Shown here: positions 39,144-51,700 of the stretch, piece after piece | Numbering within the stretch: the first letter of the stretch is position 1 | Layout: every line of letters starts with the position of its first letter | Made by a program: the position numbers and the translations under genes | The notes under the pieces: generated by a model | The model's input: the letters and a program-made list of their open reading frames with translations, nothing else | What the model was told of the DNA's origin: nothing | Database searches by the model: none | Assembly (NCBI RefSeq): GCF_050436995.1 | Contig: NC_134757.1 | Span: 1,686,501 to 1,750,500 of the forward strand | Reading direction: 5' to 3' | DNA: 64,000 nucleotides | Source: Anticarsia gemmatalis | Taxonomy: Eukaryota; Arthropoda; Insecta; Lepidoptera; Erebidae

Positions 39144-39505
39144 GCTTAGCCTTTGTTCCAAACTATGTTGGAGTCGGCTTCCAGTCTCACCGGATGCAGC
39201 TGAATACCAGCGTTTTACATGTAGTGACTGCCTATCTGACCACCACAACCCAATACCTGGGTTATAACACGATACCCTTCGGTAAGACTGGTTGTCAGAC
39301 TTTCAAGCTTCTGACTACTGTTAACGACTGTCAAAGATCTTCGAAAATGACAGCCAGGACCTACAATTTAACGTGCCTTCCGCAACACGGAGAGACTCGA
39401 TATGTAAGGGATGGTCACCCATCCACAGAACAACCTCGGCAAGCATAGCTTAACCTCAGAGATCGTTTCGCGCGGCTGTTATTAACAGCCACGAGCTCCT
39501 CGTAC
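39144..39505 (-). mobile_element. 5S-rRNA-derived SINE, copy B (longer)
   Basis: On the minus strand the head reads CGATCTCTGAGGTTAAGC and then TGGATGGGTGACC (39413-39466 on the plus strand), close to 5S rRNA CGATCACCGAAGTTAAGC and TGGATGGGTGACC. The body continues through GGAAGGCACGTTAAATTG to GGAAGCCGACTCCAACATAG. It is better preserved than copy A and about 100 bases longer in its middle. Confidence 0.65.
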
Positions 39506-41311
39506 CGTGTGTTCCCATCAAAATTCATTCATTCAAACATCCAGACATTTGCATGTACAATATTAGTAAGACTACTAACACAAACGGTTATTCGGTTACT
39601 GTGCAAATGCGTCACATGCAATACCTAGAACCTTTAGCCAAGGATGTTATTATGACACTAAACAACACTCAAGTGGCACACGGACTTAAAGTTCAGCGAT
39701 CTTGCGTCACTGACGGATGTTCAGCAAACGCCTCTGATGTGAATCACAAAGTTTTTGTTCACAGATTGTAATATTATTTGATGTGAACTTTTGAAGAAAT
39801 GCAATCTGTCATTGTGTTTGACATGTTGCTAACTTTCGAAGATTTGCTAAGTCATTTTTAAGTTAATGATTATAAAACATGCATATACTTTTGAGACATA
39901 AGGTATATTATTATATTGGAAATCACATATACATTATTTCGTAAATCACATTACTCTCGATTAGTAGGTAGAGGATAATATCCTACATCAATATTTTCAT
40001 TAGGCATATAATACTATATTAGAGATTATTATTTATTATTCGACGCTAAATTAGAGTCTTACAAGCACTTGGTCCGTTTTATAAGATAACCAGCCTAACC
40101 ACTCTATCATTCATAAAAGAGTTCTTGTCCAGCAGACGTTCAATAGGGATATTTTTATGATTAATTAATTAAATAAAGGACAATAATTTGCAACAAAGAA
40201 TTAAACCTACCGCTATACTTAGGGAGATTGTAACGCATTATCTTAATTTGCGAATAATTCATCCGTAAAAATTACAATTTTGTTTTCTTGTGATTTCAAC
40301 AGCCTTAATTTCAGATAAATATATATATAAATAATTAAAATTATGTATATAAAATACCAAATTGGCCGTTCCAACCCCACTCCACTGATTAAGGTGGGGT
40401 GCACATGATCGCAACAAACAGGTTTAAAGTAAAGGGTTATTGAGCGGACGGCCTCTACATACAGCCTGCGAGCGACAATGTCAACTGGCGAAGTGATTGT
40501 GATAACGTATCAAATTGTAACGATATCAGAGAAGCTTCCCTTCTGTGTATCTCCTGTATTTTAATTGTAAACTATCTTTCTAGTAGGCTGACTTCTAACT
40601 GAGGGAGACGACTTTGAAAATTAGTACATTGACGTAATGATTTGATTCCATAGTTATTTAAAAATAATAACATACTATGCATAGGCAGAATTCATGTCAC
40701 ACTTAATTTTGTCAAAATAAACACCACATCTAGAATCAAAGTATAAAACCAGCTACAATTATTTACAAATCACAAAAACATTCTATAAATCTAAAAAGCT
40801 GTGCCATCACCATAACCATTTTCAAACAATATGCTTTATTAATTAAAACAAAAACTAAACATATTGGCTTATTTAATCCCATATGGTCTAATGCATTAAA
40901 CTCAATTTAACTAACGATCAACCACAAAACACATCTAGAGAGAAAAAACACGGACATCATAACACATAAATATAACACAATAATAAATACTTGTCAATTA
41001 TTTAACAACAAGATAATATGCGTATAAAACATCAAAGTGTTCCGGTTATAAATCTGGTTCAAATTATAACAACGATTCATCAATAACAAGTAACTCGTTA
41101 TAAAACGTTTCGTAACGCGTCAATGGTTCTTGTGGTCATTTTTTGTATTATTGATATCTAATTATAAGTTAGATTGAGGCCATAGCCAATACTAGCGTAG
41201 AAACGTCAAGTAAAATGCATGTTTGTGTGATGTGATTACAAAAAATATGTTGAATTTTCGTCCCCTTTATTATAGAGGATATTTTTTTCCACGAGCTAAG
41301 TCAAACTTACT

Positions 41312-41385
41312 CCCCCTCCCCCTCGTTTGGGACCTTTGGCCCAGGACCCTTGCCCTGCAGTGGGACAGTATTGGGTAAAAAAGAG
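41312..41385 (-). repeat. Dispersed repeat fragment, 3340 family
   Basis: On the plus strand CCCTTGCCCTGCAGTGGGAC is the inverted head of the family, beside a CCCCCTCCCCCTC run. Confidence 0.45.
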
Positions 41386-43270
41386 AAGTCAAACTCCGCA
41401 CGTTTCAGTACTTAAGTGGTAAAATAATTTTACTTTAGTAATAGAAGATACAAATTCTGCTACTGAATTTCTATGCTAATAAAATCGAGCTATTCTATGG
41501 AGAGAATTATTTGAAAAATAGCAAATTTAAACGAGTTTATAAAACATTGATACAGTAATTATAAATACCACAATTGATACAATATAAACTATAAAACCAC
41601 AAAAACTAGAAATAATAACATACTTAGAACCAAGGTTGGTTAGGTCAGCTAATTTGACCAACACTAATATAACGTAATATACTTGTTTAAACAAAAACTC
41701 GAATTACAAGGAAGACATATTAACACTTATACAAAATACCTTTTGTTTCCTTGACTGACCAGTTGTATTAGGCCCTCGAGGCTTCGAGGCTTCAATATAA
41801 TGAACAAAATAAAAAATAAAATTGAGTTCCGTGACCTGACTGTTTGATCAGTAATCGTCCTAATCTTGGGGCTCGTCTCCTCTCGTAATGAAAGAGTGGC
41901 TAGGCTAGCTTTCCTAGTCCTCTAAACAAAATTATAACTTGAAAGATGTTAAGAATATTTTTCTGGTTGACAAATTGGTTCCGAGAATATTTAAATAACA
42001 AAGAAATTCGACTGCTAACTGTTGCGACTGTTATTTGCAACAAAGGCAAGTCAAAGATCTAGTGTATGTACAACTACTAAGAATTTCTAAGTAGAAAATA
42101 CCAATTATACCACACCCAGGAAGTGTCTTTGTATGAATCAAATTGATTGAAAGTGACAAAACAATTTATTTTCAAAATGACAGAGAGATATTCGAACACA
42201 CTTATTACAGTCAGTTGTAGCTCTCGCATACCAAAATGACGTTTCATTTATTCACCGCCCATACAATTTCTACGCATACTACTGAGTCATACACATAGAA
42301 AAAGCTATAAATAGCAATATTTACTCTATTCCTATTATATAAACAATTTCTATACATAACACAAGTAATAAAAAGCAGCAAATAAAAATGTACGGAAAAA
42401 AACCCGTTGGATGTAGCGCGTTGATGTCTTTTGTATGAACGAGTTCGGAATGGTAATATTCTGTAATACTCTCACTGGTAGAGTATGGAAAGCGAAAGTT
42501 TTGAGCTCTGTATGGTATTTTATGTTATGGCTTAATCGATTATGTTTATGATTATTCAATAGAAGTAATGCTATGAATATTGATTGGGTACTTTTTAGAC
42601 AAGTCTATTTAATTTTTTGATCTAAGTAATGGAGTGTACTCAATATTGGAATAGGTAAACCTAGATTTTATACTAAAATTCATCCTAGATTCTAAAAAAC
42701 ATCTCTACAAGCTCAAAGAACAATAATACAATTTACAAAAGGCACCATAAATCTCAATCAGCTCTATATTTAGACTACACAACAACGTTGAACTAAAAAA
42801 TATCCATCGATAGTATATACAGACTCTAGGTAGAGTCAGAAGAGGCGGAATTGTCGACGCGAGGGAATGTGCGCGCCAAGGACGTGTCGGCAGAGACGTA
42901 GAGTCGAGCTTCATGTCGTGTTTTATACGAGTAGCGACTTGGATTTATATATTTGTAATGTAGAGTCGTATAAATATTTGAAAGGTGTACGTCATTTGTT
43001 GCTTTGTTGTTTAGGGGAATTATTGAATGTAATTTATGTTTATCCATACTAATATAATAATTATGTGAAAGTCTGTCTGTATGTTTATTATGACTACTAT
43101 ACTGCTGATCCGATTTTCCTGAATTTTAATACGGAGACAGCTGATTTTAGAAACCGTTACAAACATTGGCATGCTTTTTAGTAATTAATACTAATTAACC
43201 CCCAAGTTTCTTCAAGGGATGAAACTTTCCACGCTAGCTTATCTGTGTTATTAACGAAGAAGGAAATTAA

Positions 43271-43387
43271 CCCCCGGTTTCTAAGGTACATTTAGCAGTA
43301 GTTTATCTATTCAATAGCGTTAAAGCTCATACAAAAATAACAGTTTGAATAAATAAGTTATCACTAAATGAACCTTAGAAACCAGGC
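43271..43387. mobile_element. Foldback element (MITE-like), about 117 bp
   Basis: The left arm CCGGTTTCTAAGGTACATTT returns inverted on the right as AAATGAACCTTAGAAACCAGG, and the symmetry continues over about 42 bases (GTTTATCTATTCAA against TTGAATAAATAAG). It is related to the sequence at 17481-17561. Confidence 0.7.
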
Positions 43388-43574
43388 ATCAGTCAGGTAG
43401 ATAAACCAGCTTTTTCAAGTCAGACCCAAAACCAGATAATTAAAGAATCCTTTGTCTAAATCTTAGGCTAAAATTCTATGACTCATTTAAAGAATTTGAT
43501 GATCACGTCTATTTTAGCACACATCACCTCCTACATAATAATAGTGTTGCCAACTTGCATTTAAATTATATTAT

Positions 43575-43630
43575 TATTTAATAAAGCTTTACTTCAAGGA
43601 TGGTATTATTAAACGTCTGAACATGTACAT
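43575..43630 (+). repeat. Left copy of the direct repeat around the Helitron
   Basis: It runs TATTTAATAAAGC through AAGGATGGTATTATTAAACG to ACATGTACAT. It differs from the right copy by a small deletion and a few substitutions. Confidence 0.85.
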
Positions 43631-43872
43631 CTATACTAATATTATAAAGCTGAAGAGTTTGTTTGATTGTTTGTTTGTTTGACCGAATCTCGGGAACTAC
43701 TGGTCCGATTTGAAAAAAAATTCATAGATAGCCCATTTAGCGAGGAAGTCTATAGGCTATATATCATCACGCTACGACCAATAGGAGCAGAGTACCAGTG
43801 AAAAATGATACAAATACGGGGAAAATTATGATTCTCTTATGTGACGCAAGCGAAGTTGCGCGGGTCAGCTAG
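43630..43872 (+). mobile_element. Non-autonomous Helitron-like element flanked by a direct repeat
   Basis: It begins TCTATACTAATATTATAAAG and ends with the hairpin CGCAAGCGAAGTTGCG and GGGTCAGCTAG before T. Unusually, the host sequence on both sides is a near-identical direct repeat (43575-43630 and 43874-43926). Helitrons normally leave no duplication. Confidence 0.85.
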
Positions 43873-43873
43873 T

Positions 43874-43926
43874 TATTTAATAAAGCTGTTTCAAGGATGG
43901 TATTATTAAACGTCCGAACAAGTACA
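43874..43926 (+). repeat. Right copy of the direct repeat around the Helitron
   Basis: TATTTAATAAAGCTGTTTC, then AAGGATGGTATTATTAAACG and AACAAGTACAT. It starts immediately after the Helitron's CTAG end. Confidence 0.85.
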
Positions 43927-45033
43927 TAAAATATATTATTCTAAATAATTAGTATTCAGAATATGTCGCGATTTTATTTGTCTGAAACACGAAATCAAAG
44001 TTTAAGGTTATTTTATGTCTAGAATATTTCAGATTTAAAGGTTATATATTCAGAATACATACGCTAAATGTCTTGGGACTGGGATTGATTTTATATATAA
44101 AGTTCAATATATTTTTATTATCAGATGAAATACTTGCATTACAATGTTAAGGGATTATAATATTTTATTTAATAATTGTCTCGATACCGTATGTAACTTG
44201 ATTATAAAGCTGATATAGAATTTTCACACAAACGTGAAACGTAAAGGTTATAAAGAATTACCTAATTATTGTTACAACCATGTTAATTGAAATAAAAGTA
44301 ATCTATATGGTCCCGAATCTACTATCGTCATAAACAAGGAAAAGGATTCGTCGGCATCTCTAAATGCAAATTCATACCGTTGGAAATTATGTTGCCTTAT
44401 AAATCTTAAAGAGTCCTTGCATCGATGCAAAACTATAGTCTTATAAATACAATTTCAAATAGTCTCAAATCTCATATAAAAATGGACAATTGAAATAGAT
44501 TTCAATACGAAGTTAAATTGATATTAAAAGTAAGATATCGTGTATCATAAAGTTTTATTACTTGATTGATGAGTCTAACGAAGACACTTAATTGTTTATT
44601 GCGTATAACGACACAGAATACAGTAGCAAGAATCTTTACAATTCTATTGAGTAACGTGATATTCGTTTTTATGAAGAGTTTAATAGCAGTTTATTAACAT
44701 GTCACGATTTTATAATCTAAAAACAGTAAGTGTTCCTAAATTATTATTTTTTTAAATTAGCAACAGGGCTGGGTCCAGAGCCAAGTTGTGTTTAAAAAAT
44801 ATACAATTAGAGGTTTTCAGTTCTTAATTAATTAAAAGTGAAGTAGATGTTTCGATGACACATTTATAAGCCTTTTATATGTCGAACTGCTGGCCAAAGA
44901 TCTCCCCTCTTTTTTTCCAAATTTATAAATCTTAAACCATAATCATATATTGACACGATGAACCTGTAGATGATAATTGCAGATTTGATAAAATAGACCT
45001 TTTAGTGTGGTAATGATTTTCGTATAACATTTA

Positions 45034-45092
45034 AAGCCCTTCATGAGTCTAGTTTAAGGTCTTATACCTTAAACTAGACTCATGAAGGGCTT
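45034..45092. repeat. Perfect palindrome, 27-bp arms with 5-base spacer
   Basis: AAGCCCTTCATGAGTCTAG and the following TTTAAGGT return exactly inverted after CTTAT. There is no mismatch in 27 pairs. No flanking duplication or known family was seen. Confidence 0.9.
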
Positions 45093-46427
45093 ACTACATT
45101 TATTACATTTACACATATAGCAACTCAATTAAACTATGTATAAATCTCAAGGCATTTCCCATTATTATTCAAATAAATAAACCAGCTATGTAGGTTACGA
45201 TTAATAAACACCAACTATGTTAGAAATCTGTAACATTCTTGTCGCATTGAGCGCCGCCATTGCGCACATTATTTGACGTTATTATGTTGTTATTATTAGT
45301 TAATAATTGACAATGTACCGTGAGATCTGGGCTAACTACTGCTTATTTATTTTATTAAGAAATTTTAGTAATTGTTAAGTCATACATGTGTGTATTTTTG
45401 TAAAATACTGAGTACTTGCGTAGTTATTTCGTCGAGTAGTTTCAAAGAATTAAGTAAATAAGTAGGTTTACAATACAATTCTAGTATTTAAACGCATTTT
45501 TAGGTAGGTTATTCACATTTTAGTCATAAGAGTAGATAACCAACTAATAAGTAACGAATTTAAGGTAACGTTTGAATAAAAGTAAGGCAACGTTGTAGTA
45601 AACATAGCATAGATGACTGATTAGGATATGCATTTTGTGTTAGGGCAGTGCATTTTGAGTAAACTCGATTAAAAAATTTGGTAAGCAACTGTTAAAATAT
45701 GTGTTATTTGGAAAAAGTAATCATTTAATTAAAAATAGTAACAAACTTAGCAGAATATTAAACTGTAATAAATTTAAAGTTCTTTAACGCATGCAAGTCG
45801 TCAACCCGCACTTGATCGTGCTGGACTAAAGCCTTCATTTCCTCGTTCGGGTTCCTTTGCCTATCAAAGAGACAATCATGAATAAAAAAATGCTAATGGA
45901 TTGGTACCTCAGACTGACTGGAGTGAAAACACACTGACATAATTTTTACATGCTTACATACATTTTTATTAGCGGAAGACATTAGAATGAGAGATTAACG
46001 TAAAGCAATGGAATCTTGCTTTAAAACGACTTATTACATAAACTGAGTTTAAACCAGTTACTCATTGCAAGTAGTTAACGCATAAATTAAAACCGCGTTA
46101 ACGGTTAATCGTTAGTTAAACTAAAGTTACGCAATAATCTGTCTAATAGTAAGTAACTGCTATTTAATTGTAGAAATTATTAATGATATCTAATTGTTTT
46201 GAAAGCCTAATCGAGCTGTTGTAATTGATTACGTAAAACAATGGTTAAGGAGATTTTAGTAGCATGTAATGCGAATTTCTATGCACTACGAAGTCATGTT
46301 TCTTTTTTCTCAAAAATACAATTATTCGTGTATTAACACATACGCTTTGAGTCTGAAATTGAATCTAGTACCGTCGATCAAGCCCTTGGCCAGATCAGAT
46401 GTTATTCTGACCAATAGTAATTAGTAT

Positions 46428-46498
46428 GCTGTCAAGCTTGTGTGCTCATATGTAAGTACCAACTACTTACATAATTATGAGCACGCAAGCTTGGCAGC
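46428..46498 (+). ncRNA. Pre-miRNA-like hairpin (candidate)
   Basis: GCTGTCAAGCTTGTGTGCTCAT pairs with ATGAGCACGCAAGCTTGGCAGC (two G-U pairs), and the stem continues as TATGTAAGTA / TACTTACATA around a 5-6 base loop with a small bulge. At 71 bases with about 30 paired, size and shape fit a miRNA precursor. A small foldback element is equally possible. Confidence 0.3.
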
Positions 46499-47534
46499 TG
46501 AAATAAATATATTGAAAAAAACCTTCTGAAGTCATTTCCTATCTAAGGACTTTAGGTAGGAGCTACCTATAGTCTAATAAACGAAACTGACATATTCCTT
46601 GGGGTAAACCAATAAAATACAGAATTAATAATCTCTCAGTAAGTCGCAAAATCCGTTAGCGATCCTTTTCGAAATATTCTTGGAAGGACATTTTTAAATA
46701 AGACTTTATTTGAAGGTATAGCCTTCATACCTTTTTCCAGTGACAAATATTTAGCTTTACCCAAAAGGTTTGAACATTATTTGTTCATTGAAATGTGCTT
46801 TGTCGTCGGGTTGAGGAAAATGAAGCCTTTCCTTGTAGAAATTCTTGAAGAAAACAAGTTCTTGCATCATATAGAGAAGAATATGTAAGCATAAATATAC
46901 TGTAGCATTATAAAAAATTTCGATACAAAAATAGTTTTTTTTTCATTATAAATTTAGTGGTCAAACAAAAACAATAATTTATTTAACATCACCGCATAAC
47001 CAAACAGAGAAATCGCGAAACAAATCTAGTGAAATTCCTCAATACTACTATTATACCGATTATATTATTAACCAGTTTGTTACCCAACTGATCCGGACGC
47101 CAAGATGTTCCTCGCCTTTCGTAAAAGTGACCAATTTCAAACGATTACGTATGACTTATGGAAATAAAAGTAATAATAAGACGTTACGAAACACGAATAA
47201 CGCACATTAATTAGGCTGTATCGCATTAATGACGCTTTCTTGCATTAAATTAAAAAAAGAAAAGTTTTACATTAAAACTTTATTAGCCAAGATTTTCACC
47301 TTGTTATATTTTTAAACTAGACTTACCATTTTGAAAATTGTGTAAATTCGACTCCTGTCAAAGTTCCCCATCCTTTATATTATAACACAAAGAATCTATA
47401 GATTGTACTGTTTTTGTAACACAATGTTATTCACATTATTTACACCATCACATGCGAAGATCCAATGCACATTTAGAAAAAAAACTATATTGACACTGGC
47501 CGTGAACACGCGAATAAAAAGTAAATGAAAAGTC

Positions 47535-47660
47535 GCGTTCGAATTTCAAGTTTCGGCGGGAAGCGTCAACTCGCGCGGACTGCGCGCCACAGACTGCCAA
47601 CATGGCGGACGTTTTTTTGACGGTTCACACGAGTCGATTCACTTTCTACGACCTTACGGC
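47535..47660. promoter_or_regulatory. CpG-rich patch with ATGGCGG motif
   Basis: This is a GC-rich island in AT-rich surroundings, with runs such as TCGCGCGGACTGCGCGCC. The motif CAACATGGCGGACG resembles a YY1/Pho initiator. The ATG opens a frame of only 25 codons. It may be a promoter or first exon of a gene not seen here, but no splice partner was found. Confidence 0.3.
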
Positions 47661-48641
47661 GTATGCGACTCGTAATTAAGCATAAAGATTTACGTAACCC
47701 GCCGATGTAACCCATGTCAAATTTGATTTCCGCGAATTTCTTGCAATTTTAGGACACCTGTAGGTAATACAGCAAAAAATTGAAAATTTTGGACGCCTGT
47801 TTCCTCCATTTGTGAGGGTAGTTAAACAATAAGAACGGTATATTTCGTTCAAATACTGATATTTAAAATTACGGCAATAAATTGCTAACTAAATATTTGT
47901 AAACATTTCTTAATGAAAATATTGAATAGCGCAAACATTAATTAAACACAGACTAGGTCGTGTTTCTGAATATTTCTTCATAGACATTCTTATGAACTAC
48001 CTCTGGTGTTCAATAAACTTAGAAATCAATTTTTATTCGTGTACATAAAATAATAGAAAAAAATATTAAAAGAACTATTTAGATAGTTATAATTCTACCA
48101 ACCCTTTTCATAAAACATGGATACTAACAAACCTTTGAATATAAATTGTGAAATTCTGTGAGCTTCGATTTATACAGCTCAACTAAAAAAAAAATGTTTA
48201 AACATTTTACTCCTATATGTACAAGTAATAACAGATCTACGTGTTACAATTTCTGTACCACAAAAGAAGCTATTCAGCATTCAACAAAACGCCACATCAC
48301 TTGGGCATTTTGTTTGTCTAACGAAATATTATTTCACATATCACCCAAAAGAGGTCGCTCTTTATAATAGCCATCTGACTAATAAGAAATAAATTACACA
48401 TAGAGCGATCTATTTATTTTCTTTAAATAGTAATAAGTGATCAAGTATCTATTGTTAGAAGCTCTTGACCTTACAGAATGTATCCGGCTGAATGACCTTT
48501 ATGCCGGATGAAATAGTGAGCGGCAAACTGTAGCAAATACGTGACAAACTTCACGATAATATGACATGTTTAGTATTATTTACCTCTAGTGTTATAGCAC
48601 TTACATTCCAAAGTGTTTTAGGCAATGGGAATTATTTTATA

Positions 48642-48690
48642 TACGTACATAGTATATTACGTACGTACGTACATACGTACGTACATATCA
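48642..48690 (+). repeat. ACGT-rich microsatellite
   Basis: Interrupted TACG units (ACGTACGTACGTACATACG) form a self-complementary run. Confidence 0.75.
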
Positions 48691-48692
48691 CG

Positions 48693-48795
48693 TCTGTTAT
48701 ACCCGAAAGCGTAGGGAGAGGTGTAGCTCACCCGCGTTTCGCTGTTAACAATATTGGTCCTATACTCCTATGTAATAAAGGACGAACCTATTGCC
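48693..48795 (-). repeat. Dispersed repeat, SINE-tail family
   Basis: CTGTTATACCCGAAAGCG, GCGTTTCGCTGTTAAC, TATGTAATAAAGGACGAAC and CTATTGCCA follow the same order as the copy at 29291. Confidence 0.45.
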
Positions 48796-51700
48796 ACTGT
48801 TAAAGGTTTTAATATAAAAAACATATATAGATAAATTAGAAAAACCAATAGAACTACGCCCGGCGAAAAAAAATAGTAGACATTAACAATGATTTGAGGG
48901 AGTACTTTTGCGAATAAACTTTTCTTTATTAATAGCCAATATAAATTAGTAGTAAGTTAAACAAGTCTAAGAAACACATTTTCAGTAACATAAGAGGACA
49001 AAGTACTAATCTTTTCGATCAAAATGTATTTTACCACATTGAATTTCACATAAATCATTGATGCTTTTTTTTCAAACTGGTTTGTCACTTGCCAGTTTGT
49101 ATTTCACGCGATAAATTACTAAAAAGTCATGACAAGCCAACGGCAATGCGAATTCTCAGCACGATAACCCGACGATAAATAAAATCACAAGTACTTTTAT
49201 CCATGTATCTTTTTTATTGAAATACCTTTAAAACTCTGGTGTAGATAATCTTGTCCATACGTGCCTTTTATGGCGAAGATTACACATTTAACACGGGATT
49301 GCCCAGTGTTGCGGAACTGCGGGATATTTACGATTAATACAAGTAATAAAAATATAAGTAAAAGACTGGTTATTTTTAGCTCAAGGGCACATGCAGGTAT
49401 ATTGGTTTTTTGGACATCATTTTGAGCAATGTGATTGCAGGATCAAGCTTTGAACAGTGTGTTTGTGATGGTCCAAAGCTTATCAATTAATAGCCTTGGT
49501 TTGACTATATCCAAGCTCGTATGATCGTGATTTTAAGTAAAAGATATACCTACCTGTGAAAAGCAATAATATAGAAACAAAAGTGTCCCTTATATTTTTA
49601 CATCAAAACCATCGTAATGTAAGTACGTAGGTAGAATTCCTCCAAGCAGTGTCTTATTTAAAAAGTGTACGAATCCTATTATATACTATTTACATTAGCT
49701 CAACGTGGCATAGCTCTATATATATAAGATTTGAAAATCAAATTGGAGACACCAATTTAATTTTTTAAACTTGTATAACTACTATCCAAATCTCTACAAA
49801 CCACACCAAAAATCATTCATCTTAAAAAAACTAATTTGAATTTTAAAATTTGTGGTCATTATTTCTATAAAAAGGTATATTAAATTATGCCCATATAACA
49901 CGTTGTGACGTCATAATTATATTGGATATAGTGACAATGTTTTCGGCAAGGCGCGGCCGTCTAGTCCGGCGGCATTCCTGAAGCATTTTTGTAACCGGTC
50001 ACGCGTGATCTAGGACATTACGAAGGCTCATGTGGAGAAGGGCGTCAACTAACGACTTATTTTTAAGTGGTAGGTCTTGTATGTATGTATGAGTGGCAGA
50101 ACACGTATTGCCTAAAGCACTAATACCTAATTAATTGGGTGTTAGAAAAATATGTGCCAAAAGTTATAGGCTTTAACGATAGTACTTATTGAAGTGGTTT
50201 GATTGCGTTAAATCTTTTTATCAGATCAACCCATTTAGTTATGCTTGATGGCTTATGTAACAGGTGAGTTCACGTCTGTAAGATCCAGAATCTATGATCT
50301 AACTATTGCAAGTTCGCTGTTCGCTATTGAACTACTGCCGCTTTAGCGATCCTATGGTACATAATGTAGACGACACCTAACAAGGAGGTCTAGTTAGATT
50401 ACATACATTTTTGGTTTAAAATATTTCCGAGATGAATTTTGTGCTGCTAATAGTTTAATTACTGCTGGTATTACCATTTTTTTTTTGCCCAAATCTTTAG
50501 AGAAAACTGAAAGCAACGACATCTTAATACAAAATATCATTATATGATATAAAAACTACCTTGATATTTCATATTTAACTAGCAACAATATCGCACGATC
50601 AACAAAGGATATAAGGTCTATTCTAGGAACCAACAAACAACATCACGACATTCCCTTGATTTGTGAGACTCACTCCGTCCGGGGCTTGAATACACAAATA
50701 CACGCCGTTCTATGAAACCATAGACTTATTATAACTTAAATATTAAGTAAATATTCAACGTACTATTTGATTAATGGGATGTAGCTACTGGTTGTTAAAA
50801 TCCGTGAGAATTAAATTTTCAAGGTGGACTCACAATGCCTGGTGCGTTGTTATGAAGTGTGGTTAGTTCTATAGTGGTCACAGCACCTCGCTTATGTTTG
50901 GGATATGAAAGATTTCATTTCCAGATGAAACAATATATTTGTAAATACTATTTTACGGCTGAAGTTGTTCGTAAAATGTAAAATAAAGTATACCTTTTAT
51001 AAATTCAGTTAAAAATGTAAACATTGAACAAAAATTTTAACTTCTAACGAAATGAAGGAATGACATGATAGTAGTTTCTCACACAGACCACCCAAACATA
51101 CATTTTCTTTGACTCATCAATATTCTAAGATAGCAGCTCCGTTAAATACAATCACACATGTAAATAGCCCTAAACACGTAAACTTATCCAAGTTAACTTA
51201 ATTACCTCCCACAGACATTTCTTGTTAACATTCAAAGTAACAAAACTATGTTATACAAATCACATACTTAGAGTTCTGATAGCTAACTATACACAAGAAA
51301 GTAAGTCTGTCTATTTATCCGTCTTGTTTTCAAACGTCTGTATTTTACTCTAACAACTCAAGCGATGAAAATTTGTATGGAGGCTGTTAGGGACTAGGAA
51401 TCATATGGGTGCCTCTTTAATAGAGGATGAAAGGACGTGACACATCCTTTCATCTCCTATTTAAAACGCAACGCTAGTCAACTAATATGACAGCACATAA
51501 TATGTTATTTATTACAGTGTTCTTACAGATGCACCAACTACTTGTTTTGCTCCTAAAAATTGTGTTATATTACGCGCAGTTTGTACTAACATTCCAACAG
51601 CATTCTAAGTAAAGTGGCTATCCATTATTGGTAATAATTACATGAAACTGGAAGCCAGCCGAATTGGAGACGGGCCTAACTGGACGCCAGCCCAACATGT

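Larger units (their letters stand above)
44000..47534. other. No gene recognised; two hairpins
   Basis: Apart from the palindrome at 45034 and the hairpin at 46428, this is AT-rich DNA without usable open frames. Confidence 0.4.

Noticed and set aside
39110..39448. 112-codon frame with YVGVGFQSHRMQL
   Set aside because: It lies in the longer 5S-derived SINE, antisense to its transcript. The matching repeat at 35245 shows it is not a gene.
47595..47680. ATGGCGGACG as a gene start
   Set aside because: The frame stops after 25 codons and no donor keeps it open; kept only as a promoter-like patch.
48642..48690. Possible CRISPR-like or regular array
   Set aside because: It is a simple TACG microsatellite with no spacer structure, and the genome is animal.
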